64,000 bases of DNA from CAVQMC01 sp963713505 (lineage in GTDB: Bacteria > Bacteroidota > Ignavibacteria > Ignavibacteriales > Ignavibacteriaceae). The translations under genes were made by a program, and so were the position numbers. The notes beneath the pieces are model-generated. The model did no database searches, was not told the DNA's origin, and saw nothing but the letters and a program-made list of their open reading frames with translations. The stretch is from the NCBI GenBank assembly GCA_963713505.1, contig CAVQMC010000020.1:1-64000 (forward strand), written 5' to 3'. Positions 10,377-19,280 of this stretch are shown here, piece by piece. The first letter of the stretch is position 1; each line of letters begins with the position of its first letter.

Positions 10377-11242
10377 CTATTTTGGCAGGATTTGTAAATA
10401 GTCTTTAAAATAATTTTTAGCTAAAATTCCGGTTATTAAACTGTATAAAGCAAATAATTCAAATGAGAATGGAATGTATCCTATATAACCGGGAAGAGGC
10501 ATTTCAAAGATATGAAGAACATTAACCATCGGCAGATAATATTTCCATTGAGGATAAGAAAAATAATTCCAGAATTCCCAAAAGAAACCGCAGGTTAATG
10601 TTCCAAATGCCAAAGCTGCAATTGGCCTCCAATCTTTTTTAGAAGTAAAATCAAGTAAAGAATTATTTTTTAATAACACATTTATTGGTTCAACGATAAA
10701 GTAAACTATTAACCATACAAAAGGATAAAATATCTTCGGAAAAACAATGAGAAGAATTAATAAAATTAATCCTATTGTAAAAAAAATTATTAATATGTCC
10801 ATACTCTTATCAATCTTTTTCCAATTACTAAATTTGTTTAACCATTTAAATGTTCCGAATAATTCAGCAGTTCCGAAAACAGATGGAATAACAGTTGAAA
10901 AGCTAAGTGAAGCTAAAAAGAAATATTGAAGGTTAGTAAAATATTGTCTTCCGTCGTAAATCCAATTGTGTGTATATGAATTAAATAATTCGAAAAGCCA
11001 CCACACGGGAGCAGAAATAATAAAGAGATGAAATAAATGCTTTGTAATTTCTTGTGTATAATGAAGTGCCTTTTCTGTAAAAGACAAAAGAATCAACTAG
11101 TAATGAATAACCAAACCAGAGAGGGAAGAACCCCCACTGGGTTCTTAACCCTTTTAAACTCCAATTTAAATACCAAAAAACTAATAACTAAAACTAAACC
11201 AATAAAACCATATAAGGGAAATCTTTTCTTTTCTTTAATCAT
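10377..11242 (-). CDS. Polytopic membrane protein, unknown (two frameshifts)
   Basis: An integral membrane protein of roughly 288 residues with several hydrophobic segments (LYGFIGLVLVISFLVF; ILIIFFTIGLILLILLIVFP; FVWLIVYFIVEPINVLL) and many Trp/Tyr residues at interfaces. The longest frame covers 10377-11096, but upstream frames give clear protein: ATG at 11242 starts MIKEKKRFPLYG, then NWSLKGLRTQWGFFPLWFGY in the next frame, then KHLFHLFIISAPVWWLFE in the third. So two indels near 11160 and 11060 break one gene. I do not recognise the family; the conserved-looking WEFWNYFSYPQWKYYLP block might help a search. It follows the aminotransferase/pckA pair but is upstream-independent. Confidence 0.7.
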
Positions 11243-11279
11243 TAATACAATTATTTATCATTGATAATTTTAGTTAACT

Positions 11280-12251
11280 CTACTTTCTAGAATTATCCTT
11301 TCTTGTTCTGCTTGTATCTCTTCTTTGATTATCTTGTCTATTATTTTCGTTTCTTGATCTGTTATCCTGGTTACTACGATGATAATTTTGATTTTCTCTA
11401 GCACCGGAATTTCTTATTTCATTACGATTTGGATTATAATTCTGATGTCTCGGCTGAATAACATTCCTTTGAATTTCAGGAGCATGATTTCTAATAATTT
11501 TTTGCTGTTCATTCGGGAGTCTCATTCTTTCTGCTTGTAAATTTGTACTTTTAACTTTTTCTCTAGTTATAGTTACTTTATTAACAGGAGTAGAAGTTCT
11601 TCTTTCTATTCTGCTTACCTCAGGAGCTCTATGTTCAACAGAATTTCTTCCTCCCATATTCCTTAATGAACTTGGATCTACATAACGATTGTTAAGATCA
11701 TTTTGTGTAAAATCATTATCCGGAACTACATGCCAGTAATGATGATTTTCTTCCCATGGATTTCCGTAAGTAATACCATTGTAAGGAAGAGGAGCCCAGC
11801 CTATATAATTTCCAAAATCATCCCATTGAACTCTTGCAGGCGACCATTGATTTTCAGAAGGAATCCATATCCATCCGTAAAACTGGTTATAAACCCAATT
11901 CCCGTAGTGATAGACTATCCAACCGAAAGGTTCATAAGAAACCCATGTCCAGCCGTATTGTGTATAAACCCAATGTCCGTAATAAAACGGCTGCCAATTA
12001 GAAGAAACAAAAGGTTTCCAGACATTTCCGTAAGGAGCAATCATAATCCAATCACCGTACTCATTTAAAGTTTGATCATAATTTAATCCGCCGTAAACAT
12101 CATTCGGAGCATTATAATTATTATAATAACTGGAATCATTCCCGTTATTAGAGGATTGTATCTGGCTATATCCGCAGCCGGAGATAGTTAATAAAGTAAT
12201 TACCGCAAAAAAACTTAATCCAAAAAAATAATATTTTATTTTCTTTTTCAT
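11280..12251 (-). CDS. Trp/Tyr-rich DUF6600-like lipoprotein
   Basis: A 323-residue predicted lipoprotein: signal peptide then the lipobox TISGC (Cys at about residue 26). Residues 60-170 hold repeated W-rich units (YGDWIMIAPYGNVWKP, YGHWVYTQYGWTWVSYEPF, YGNWVYNQFYGWIWIP, YIGWAPLPYNG), the pattern of the DUF6600 family found in envelope proteins of many Gram-negative bacteria. The last 120 residues are basic and Asn/Arg/Gln-rich (RSNQDNRSRNENNRQDNQRR) and probably disordered. It stands alone. Function is unknown; a periplasmic or outer-membrane structural role is a guess. Confidence 0.75.
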   Translation of the reverse strand: MKKKIKYYFFGLSFFAVITLLTISGCGYSQIQSSNNGNDSSYYNNYNAPNDVYGGLNYDQTLNEYGDWIMIAPYGNVWKPFVSSNWQPFYYGHWVYTQYGWTWVSYEPFGWIVYHYGNWVYNQFYGWIWIPSENQWSPARVQWDDFGNYIGWAPLPYNGITYGNPWEENHHYWHVVPDNDFTQNDLNNRYVDPSSLRNMGGRNSVEHRAPEVSRIERRTSTPVNKVTITREKVKSTNLQAERMRLPNEQQKIIRNHAPEIQRNVIQPRHQNYNPNRNEIRNSGARENQNYHRSNQDNRSRNENNRQDNQRRDTSRTRKDNSRK

Positions 12252-12323
12252 TTATTCATCTCACTTTCAGGAGATTATTTTTATATCTTAATTATATAAT
12301 ATATAATTTACATGAAGATATAA

Positions 12324-12629
12324 TTAAGAATAATAATCCACCTTACAACCGCATCCGTCCCACATTCTGTCATATATATCAATTCTATCGTCAATAAATT
12401 TAGATGCTTCTTTTATAGTATTAAATTTTCTTATAGATACTTCGTTAATATTTGTTAGTTCCTGAGTTAAAATAATGTTGTTAAACTTCACAATCCTTAT
12501 CATTCCATAAATCTTTGTATCACTTTCATTAACTATTTCAACTTCAGATAAGAAATCATTTAGTTTATCGGGTTTTAATAAATAATATTTGTTGGATTCT
12601 AATTCTTTTATAATTTTATCTGTAATCAT
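12324..12629 (-). CDS. Small protein with cysteine tail, coupled to the decarboxylase
   Basis: About 101 residues, hypothetical, acidic and alpha/beta in look (MITDKIIKELESNKYYLLKP...). It ends in WDGCGCKVDYYS, with two Cys spaced CGC. The likely start is the ATG at 12629, whose TGGAG ribosome site lies inside the last codons of the upstream gene (stop at 12632-12634), so the two are translationally coupled; a TTG at 12641 is less likely. No family recognised. The tight coupling suggests it works on or with the PLP decarboxylase, for instance as a partner or a modified peptide precursor; this is inference. Confidence 0.6.
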   Translation of the reverse strand: MITDKIIKELESNKYYLLKPDKLNDFLSEVEIVNESDTKIYGMIRIVKFNNIILTQELTNINEVSIRKFNTIKEASKFIDDRIDIYDRMWDGCGCKVDYYS

Positions 12630-12631
12630 TT

Positions 12632-13915
12632 TTAACTCCAAAAGTTTAACAAGTCTTCAGGACTCTCCCGTTTTTTTAATATTTTAAATTTATTTCCTTT
12701 TTCAGTGTAACCTATAACTTTAGGTATTTGTCGGCTGTTATATCTTGACCACATACTCAATGTGTAGGCACCGGAATCTTTTATAATTAAATAATCTCCC
12801 GGTTCTGTTTTGGGGAGTAAAACATTTTTTTCTAAAAAATCTCCGGCAAAACACAATGGTCCTGCAATATTATATTTAATTCTTTTATTTGACTTTTTCA
12901 GATTGCCAAATTTATCAACAACGAACAAATCATGGTGCCAGTTGCCGGGATTGTAAATTTTCCTTAAAAACATATCGGCACCTAAATGAGTTATTATCGT
13001 ATTATGGTTAGATTCATTTTTTACATATTCGATTCTTGAAATTGCCCAGCCTGAATTAGCAAAAACATATCTGCCGAATTCTGTAATTATTTTATAATCT
13101 TTATTAAATAATTCTTTACACTCAATTTTTAATTTGTCTACAAATGCTTCAATATTGATTGGTCTATTCTTTTCAAAATAAGAAACCGGAAAACCGCCGC
13201 CGATATCAAAATATTTAATTCTTCTTGTTATATTTTTCTCTCCAAATTTTAAGTTTATTTCTTCCGCTAATTTTAATACTTTTTTGATTCCTCTTACAAG
13301 TAAATCTATTGAAATTCCCTGTGAACCAATATGAAGATGGATTCCATTTAGCCATTTATAATTTAAATACGCATCAATAATTTGTTTTTTATTTTGAATA
13401 GGAACACCAAACTTGGAATAAACATCTGCAACTCCGGTAATTGCAATTTTACCTGCGCCGACTTGAGGATTAATTCTCAATCCTATGATTCCTTTATAAC
13501 TTTTTCCTTTTTCAATACTTTTTATTCTTTCCAATTCATCAATAGAATCAGCATTAATATTAATTTGGTTTTTAATTGCGTATTCAATTTCTTTAAAAGT
13601 TTTAGCCGGTGAATCAAAAAATATTTTTTTAGGTAAGATTCCGGTTTCTTGAGCAATATAAAGTTCAGGCAGGCTGGCAGTTTCGAAACCGATATTCAAA
13701 TTTTTTATATACTTTAATAAATTAAATAATGGATTTGCTTTAACTGCTACAGCATGAATTGCTGTTTTGGGAAAGAGTGAAATTATATATTTGATCCTTT
13801 TCTCAAGCAAGGATAAATCATAAAATATAATTGAAGTATCATCAGTTTTTAATTTTTTTTGATTAATATAGTTTTGAATAACTTTTGCAATATGTTCTGT
13901 GGATAAATTTTTCAT
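12632..13915 (-). CDS. PLP-dependent decarboxylase, alanine-racemase fold (diaminopimelate/ornithine decarboxylase family)
   Basis: A 427-residue fold III PLP enzyme. The PLP lysine is K59 in AVAVKANPLFN; HLHIGSQG, FDIGGGFP, EFGRYVFANSGW and a late DSGAYTLSMWSRYNSRQ give the barrel and C-terminal sheet of the family. True LysA has CESGD before the last domain and AGAYG; here these read CFAGD and SGAYTLSMWSRYNSR, so the substrate is probably not standard diaminopimelate. It is nearer to the broad decarboxylase group seen beside secondary-metabolite or polyamine genes. It is followed by a small coupled gene and preceded by coaD about 80 bases upstream on the same strand. Confidence 0.85.
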   Translation of the reverse strand: MKNLSTEHIAKVIQNYINQKKLKTDDTSIIFYDLSLLEKRIKYIISLFPKTAIHAVAVKANPLFNLLKYIKNLNIGFETASLPELYIAQETGILPKKIFFDSPAKTFKEIEYAIKNQININADSIDELERIKSIEKGKSYKGIIGLRINPQVGAGKIAITGVADVYSKFGVPIQNKKQIIDAYLNYKWLNGIHLHIGSQGISIDLLVRGIKKVLKLAEEINLKFGEKNITRRIKYFDIGGGFPVSYFEKNRPINIEAFVDKLKIECKELFNKDYKIITEFGRYVFANSGWAISRIEYVKNESNHNTIITHLGADMFLRKIYNPGNWHHDLFVVDKFGNLKKSNKRIKYNIAGPLCFAGDFLEKNVLLPKTEPGDYLIIKDSGAYTLSMWSRYNSRQIPKVIGYTEKGNKFKILKKRESPEDLLNFWS

Positions 13916-13998
13916 AGAGGATTTTATTTGGATTAAGTTAAATAACTAAAACTACTATCAGGGAGGAATATTTAATAATAATATATGAAAAATATTTT

Positions 13999-14475
13999 CT
14001 ATTTAAATTTTTTCTTTAAAGCATTCATAACAACTTCGGGAACAAAATCACTCACATCGCTTTTTAAACTAGCCAAATTTCTAATTATCGATGAATTTAA
14101 ATAAGTGTATTTTTCATGCGGCATTAAAAAAACTGTTGTTATATCTTCAGCCAATTTTCTGTTCATCAAAGCCATTTGAAACTCATATTCAAAATCACTC
14201 ACAGCTCTTAAGCCTCTTATAATTCCAGTTGCTCCTACTTGATGAGCATGATCAACTACCAAACCGTCAAATGAATCTATCATTATGTTATCATAATCTA
14301 CCAGACTTTTTTTCAGCATTTCAACTCGTTCTTCTACCGTAAACAAAGGCTGTTTCCCGGGATTTATAGCAACAGTAACAACCACTGCATCGAATAAATC
14401 TCTTGCTCGTTTTATAATATCGATATGTCCATAAGTAACGGGATCAAAAGTTCCGGGGTAAATTACTTTTTTCAT
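13999..14475 (-). CDS. coaD: Phosphopantetheine adenylyltransferase
   Basis: Catalyses the fourth step of CoA synthesis, joining AMP to 4'-phosphopantetheine. The 158-residue protein has the nucleotidyltransferase signature TYGHIDI (T14-x-G-H17) right after YPGTFDPV, the RGLRAVSDFEYE loop and the NSSIIRNLASLKSDV segment that closes the active site. Length and motifs match the family fully. The frame is intact. Confidence 0.97.
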   Translation of the reverse strand: MKKVIYPGTFDPVTYGHIDIIKRARDLFDAVVVTVAINPGKQPLFTVEERVEMLKKSLVDYDNIMIDSFDGLVVDHAHQVGATGIIRGLRAVSDFEYEFQMALMNRKLAEDITTVFLMPHEKYTYLNSSIIRNLASLKSDVSDFVPEVVMNALKKKFK

Positions 14476-14653
14476 TTCGGTCTTTCTTTAATTTGAGACA
14501 TATAATTATTAAATATAGCTTAAATTATAAATAGTTTAAATAAAAACCAGTTAGTAGGTATTTTTTATAATTAACAACAGTTTATAATACCCAACAAAAA
14601 ATTCAATTTAATTTAGTATTTAGAGAAATAATATATTTTCTTATATTATCTTT

Positions 14654-15323
14654 ATGAAGAAATTGATATTACTAATATGTATTATTTCTTATTATTGTAT
14701 CCCGATTTCCGGGCAAACAAAAATAGAAGATGACAGCACATATACTGTAAAAAGTTGGGAACAGGATTTTATCAGCAGGGGACAATTTAATCATCGGTGC
14801 CGGAAATTATTATTCCTTCAACACAAATATTTTTAATACAGAACAAAAAATTGCCGGCAAACCTTTATTTACACTTAATGTTCTTTTATTGTATGATTAC
14901 TCAGATTTATTTTCATTAGGTGTAAATATCAATGGTTCACTCCAAAATATTGAAAATCAAAGATTAATTACTGAAAACGGTTATTTAGAGAAACAATTAT
15001 CATTTTACACTATCCATCTTGGCGGAAGAGCAGAATGGTTTTATCCGAAACAATTTGCACAGCCATACGGTTATCTTGGCGGTAATATTCTTTTGGGAGG
15101 TGTAACGGATTTTAACGATAACATTGCAAGTATAATCGGATTATCTGTTAACGGAGGTATCGGTATAAAGCTAAATTTTAGTAAAGATATTTCCGTTGGT
15201 TTAGAAAGCATCTTAAATCTTGGATATGGATTTTGGGATAAGCATCCTTTTATAGATTCAAACAGCAGCGGTTTTAATGATACTTATTTAGGATTCCATG
15301 GTTTTGTCGGATTTACTTTCTAA
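14654..15323 (+). CDS. Predicted outer-membrane barrel protein (one frameshift)
   Basis: Signal peptide KKLILLICIISYYCIPISGQ, then a Gly/aromatic-rich body (LIIGAGNYYSFNTNIF, SLGVNINGSLQNIENQ, GGNILLGGVTDFND, GFHGFVGFTF) that ends in Phe, as outer-membrane barrels do. The N-terminal frame stops at 14836; the continuation reads in another frame from about 14790, so one indel lies near 14785. The restored protein is about 222 residues. Function unknown; it differs from the barrel at 6697. Confidence 0.7.
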
Positions 15324-15384
15324 AATTATTAGTCAATATAATTCTGCAAATTTCGAAAATTCAAATAAACTAAAATCCGGTTGA

Positions 15385-16017
15385 TTATTGTTTTGTTAAA
15401 TTAATTGCATTATTAATTCCGGAAATAACCATTTGAACTGAAATGACTGTGATAATTAATCCCATCATTCTTGTTATTACTTTTATAATTCCCGGTTTAA
15501 TTAATTTCAATAACTTTTCACCGGATACAAAAAACAAATATGTTATTAGACAAACTATCGCAAAAACTCCTACAACAATTAATGTATGTTGTAATGAAGA
15601 ATCGGAACCTGTAAAATTCATTGCTGTGGAAATAGTTCCGGGTCCCGCCAAAATGGGAATTGCTAAAGGTGAAATTGCCACATCGTCGGAGTTCTCATTA
15701 TCTTCTTTTTTGGGGTGATGTATTTCTGATTGATTTCCATGCAGCAGTTCATATCCCACTAAAAATACGAGTATTCCTCCTGCAATTTGAAAAGCAGGCA
15801 GCGTAATTCCAAAAACTTTAAAAATTACACTGCCGAAGATTGCAAAAGCAGCAACTATAAAAAAAGCTAATGAAGTTGATTTTAGTGCTGCCTTTTTTTG
15901 TTCTTTACCATCTAAATCTTTTACTAAGCCAATGAAAATAGGTGTATTTCCAATTGGATTCATTATAGCAAAAAATCCCATTGCAACGGTTGTTGAAAAG
16001 ACTAATATGTTTTGCAT
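15385..16017 (-). CDS. MarC-family integral membrane protein
   Basis: A 210-residue protein with six hydrophobic segments and the MarC signatures FFAIMNPIGNTPIF near the start and PLAIPILAGPGTISTAM in the middle. Between them is a soluble acidic/His loop (NQSEIHHPKKEDNEN). MarC/UPF0056 proteins sit in the inner membrane; their transport substrate is not settled. Intact frame, standing alone. Confidence 0.93.
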   Translation of the reverse strand: MQNILVFSTTVAMGFFAIMNPIGNTPIFIGLVKDLDGKEQKKAALKSTSLAFFIVAAFAIFGSVIFKVFGITLPAFQIAGGILVFLVGYELLHGNQSEIHHPKKEDNENSDDVAISPLAIPILAGPGTISTAMNFTGSDSSLQHTLIVVGVFAIVCLITYLFFVSGEKLLKLIKPGIIKVITRMMGLIITVISVQMVISGINNAINLTKQ

Positions 16018-16172
16018 TTTTCGCTCTTGATTTAATTTATAAATAGTAATTGAAGGATTAATAATAGTTGAAAATGTCTTTATTTTACAAAAGTAAAATA
16101 TCTATAAAATATTTTTATGATTGAAATCATTAATAAATAAAACGGGATGAATTTATATTGGAGTTTATGTTA

Positions 16173-16197
16173 AAAAAGCCCGGATAAACCGGGCTTA
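16173..16197 (-). terminator. Rho-independent terminator at the end of the long minus-strand cluster
   Basis: Read on the minus strand, AAGCCCGG pairs with CCGGGCTT over a 5-base loop and is followed by six T. It sits 22 bases after the stop of the gene at 16219 and would end the cluster that begins at hrcA. Confidence 0.85.
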
Positions 16198-16218
16198 ATA
16201 AAAGGATAATATAATTGC

Positions 16219-17649
16219 TTACTTTTCGACTACCAAGCCGGCACCAAAATCTTCAACCTCTATAACTTTAATTACTTGATTTGTTTGAGTATCAATAATT
16301 CCCACATTTCCGACTTTATCATCATTTCCCACTACATAAGTAGGTTTAAACATTCCGTCCTGATTTCTGCTGGAAACATATAAATATTTTCCGTCAGCGG
16401 TTAGATCACAGCCGTGCAGCATATTAAAATAAGGATGAGAAATTGTTCCGGTTTTTGTCCAAGTTGTATCATTTTTTGTAACAATATCCACAACACTCGC
16501 TCCCATCGAAGCTATATAAATTTTATTTCCGTCGCTGGTTACTGCAATATGCATCGGCATAGGATCAAGTTGAACTTCTTGTATAATATTTTCTGTTTGA
16601 GTATCAATAATTAAAAACTTTCCGTAGTGTCTTTCACATATGTATAGATATTTTGCATCCGGAGAAATATTCGCCTGCATTGGTTCGTAGTCTTGCGGAA
16701 GTACAATATCATGATCATATTCATTATTTACTGCATCGATAACACTTATTCTATGCTGCGTTAAATTTGCTACATACAATTTAGTTCCATCAGGTGTTAA
16801 CGCAATTCCATGAGGAACTCCTGTGACAGGCATTTGTATTTCTTTTATAATTGTCATATTGTTTATATCTACAGCAAAAATTGATGTATAAATTGGAGAA
16901 GAAGTTGAACTTCTGGATACAAAAGCTTTATTCCCATCCGGAGAAATCCATATCATTCCCGCTTTTTCTATTCCTCCTACTTCGCCAACTTTTTCAAAAG
17001 TATCTGTTCTGTATTTCAAAAATTTGCCGTCACCTATTAAAGTAACATACAAATATCCGTCTCTTTCTTTAACCATATGTGGTGCGTCTATAGATTGATT
17101 AAAATCTACATCAATAATTCTTGAGACAACTTTTGCATCTCCGTCAATAACAGAAACTGCATCTCCAGCTTGGTTGCAGACATAAACCATGTAAGAAGGG
17201 TTAGAAAATGGAACATCACCGTTATTATCCTTAGCTCCTTCATCAATCCAATTTTTTATTGCAGTTATTTCAGAATCACTTAATGAAATTGCATCATGGG
17301 GTGGAAGAGGGGAAACATTTCCCAGCAGCATTTGATACAAAAGACTTTTATCGGAATTAAATGGAATTACTACTTCTCCGCCGTAATTCGTTCCGGATTG
17401 ATTATCTCTTTTAATACTGCCTTTCATCAAATCCGAATAATTGTCAATTGATAATCCGCCCGGTGCATTTGTACCTGAATGGCAATTGGAAGTTGCACAG
17501 GAGGTTGCAAAAATATCTGCAACCTGTTTATTGGCAAATCCATTATTGTTGTTAACAGCGTTAGGGGATTGAACGCTGTTGTCTTTACAGCTGTTTATTA
17601 TAGCTGCAAAAAAGGTAAGAATAAAAACAATTGCAATATATTTTTTCAT
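16219..17649 (-). CDS. Lipoprotein with cytochrome-like CX4CH domain and YncE-type beta-propeller
   Basis: A 476-residue lipoprotein (lipobox IINSC, Cys21). Residues about 40-135 form a small domain like the PSCyt1-type c-cytochrome: a Cys-His site C51-ATSN-C56-H57, then PGGLSIDNY, a SLLYQMLLG stretch and the end IKNWIDEGAKDN. The Cys spacing is CX4CH rather than CXXCH. The rest is a seven-bladed propeller of YncE/40-residue repeats (YVCNQAGDAVSVIDGD, LYVANLTQHRISVIDAV, IYIASMGASVVDIV). It is the last gene of the minus-strand cluster, 9 bases after its neighbour. Likely outer-surface or periplasmic; electron transfer is possible but unproven. Confidence 0.82.
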   Translation of the reverse strand: MKKYIAIVFILTFFAAIINSCKDNSVQSPNAVNNNNGFANKQVADIFATSCATSNCHSGTNAPGGLSIDNYSDLMKGSIKRDNQSGTNYGGEVVIPFNSDKSLLYQMLLGNVSPLPPHDAISLSDSEITAIKNWIDEGAKDNNGDVPFSNPSYMVYVCNQAGDAVSVIDGDAKVVSRIIDVDFNQSIDAPHMVKERDGYLYVTLIGDGKFLKYRTDTFEKVGEVGGIEKAGMIWISPDGNKAFVSRSSTSSPIYTSIFAVDINNMTIIKEIQMPVTGVPHGIALTPDGTKLYVANLTQHRISVIDAVNNEYDHDIVLPQDYEPMQANISPDAKYLYICERHYGKFLIIDTQTENIIQEVQLDPMPMHIAVTSDGNKIYIASMGASVVDIVTKNDTTWTKTGTISHPYFNMLHGCDLTADGKYLYVSSRNQDGMFKPTYVVGNDDKVGNVGIIDTQTNQVIKVIEVEDFGAGLVVEK

Positions 17650-17658
17650 TGAATTTTC

Positions 17659-19270
17659 CTATTTGATTAGATTCATTTTTATATTTTTTGTGAAACCTCC
17701 GGAATTTATTCTGGCGATATAAATACCTGATGATAATGTTTTGGCATCAAAAGTAACCGAATGATTTCCAGCATTTAAATTTTTATTAATCAATTCTTTA
17801 ACTTTTTGACCCAGCATGTTAAATACAGAAATATTAACATTACCGCTTTGTGGTATTGAAAATTCAATTTTTGTTGACGGATTAAACGGATTAGGATAAT
17901 TTTGTTTTAAAGAATACTGCTGAGGCCCTGAATAATTAACTTCAACGGAAGAATATGATTTATGATCTCCATTAAAATCAGTTTGAACTAGCTTGTAATA
18001 AGATTTTCCCTGGAGCGGGAATTTGTCAGTGAAAGAATAATCGACAGGAACTGATGAGTTTCCTTTACCTTCAATAAAAGCAATTTTATTCCATTTTATA
18101 TTATCTAATGATCTTTCCAATTCGAAACCTCTGTTATTTGTTTCAGTTGCAGTAGACCAATTTAATGTTATGCTTGAACTATTTACTGTAAATGTAAATG
18201 AATTTAATTCTACAGGCGTGTTATTGTCCAATAGAAAATCAAATACATAAAGTCCGGTATTAATATCCGAAATAATTACAGTTCCTGAAGGAAAGAATGG
18301 ATAACAACCCCACGCACCTTCATAAGTTCCCGATGGGCTTGGATAAGTGTCGTACCAACCTGCTAGTTGAGGATTTGTCGGATCTGATATGTCGAGAACA
18401 ACATAGCCGTCCTTGTAATAAGAAATATGAGCGTAATTCCCTTTAACAAAAACATTATGAATTGGTGTACTTTCAGGCATTTGCCAGCTGGAAACAACTA
18501 AATCCCATGTTGAACGATCCTGCAAATCCCAAACAGTAAGATCTCTGACATCAAATTCCTCACAGGCTAGAAAATATCTTTTATCTTCCGTCATCCAGCC
18601 GCTGTGTGCATAAATTCCGGGAAGCGATGCACTTTGGGAAATTATAACCGGGTTAGATTTATCAGATATATCCAGCATAGCATAGTTCTGAGTGTAACCG
18701 GTACAAGCAATTAAAGTATCATTCCAAACAAAGAGATCGTGAATATATCCAAGTGTATTGTAATTTGACGTTTGAACAGGATTAGTTGGATCTGATAAAT
18801 CTAAAATATGAATTCCGCTTCCGTTATTTGCACCGACCACAAAAGCATAGCCGTTATCGATAAATAAATTATGTGCAGTTGTAAAATAGTTAGTAAAATT
18901 TGTAATTAATGTTGCACTGTTCGGAAGATCTGAGAGATCTACTATTTGCAAACCGAGTCCGCCTTCGGAAACGGCATACATATAATGCCCGGAGGTTTTA
19001 ATATCTCTCCAGATAGAATTGGCTCCCGGAATAAATGCAACTTCAACAGCCTGAGTAGGATTTGTAATATCGACTATTGACGTACCGCTGTCAGTTCCTA
19101 ATAATGCATATTCTCTCCCTTGGGGATCTACATATCCCCAAATATCATTATAACCAACTGAAGCATATTGATTCAAGTGTGATAGTAAAGAAACATTTAA
19201 ACTATCCTGAGCTTGAACTGGTGCTGAAAAAAGCATCAGCCGCGAGAAGAAGTGCTGAAATATACTTCAT
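17659..19270 (-). CDS. Choice-of-anchor B / LVIVD-repeat surface protein with T9SS sorting domain (one frameshift)
   Basis: Secreted protein of about 536 residues. The body carries LVIVD-type repeats (GTSIVDITNPTQAVEV, LGLQIVDLSDLPNSA, GIHILDLSDPTNPVQT, VVLDISDPTNPQLAG) of the choice-of-anchor B family. The C-terminus has KQNYPNPFNPSTKIEFS and GIYIARINSGG..KNIKMNLIK, the type IX sorting domain. The start is ATG 19270 with an AGGAAAC ribosome site; one indel near 19240 in the signal peptide (KYISALLL... to LMLFSAPVQAQ) shifts the frame. T9SS cargo of this type is released or anchored at the cell surface. Ligand unknown. Confidence 0.86.
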
Positions 19271-19280
19271 TTTGTTTCCT

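Noticed and set aside
11703..12068. 121-codon plus-strand frame with many Pro and Arg
   Set aside because: It is the antisense of the Trp-rich repeats in the DUF6600-like gene and has no ribosome site.
12280..12335. AT-only inverted repeat (TCTTAATTATAT / ATATAATTAAGA)
   Set aside because: Composed entirely of A and T apart from one pair, so it would form a weak stem and is expected by chance in such AT-rich DNA.
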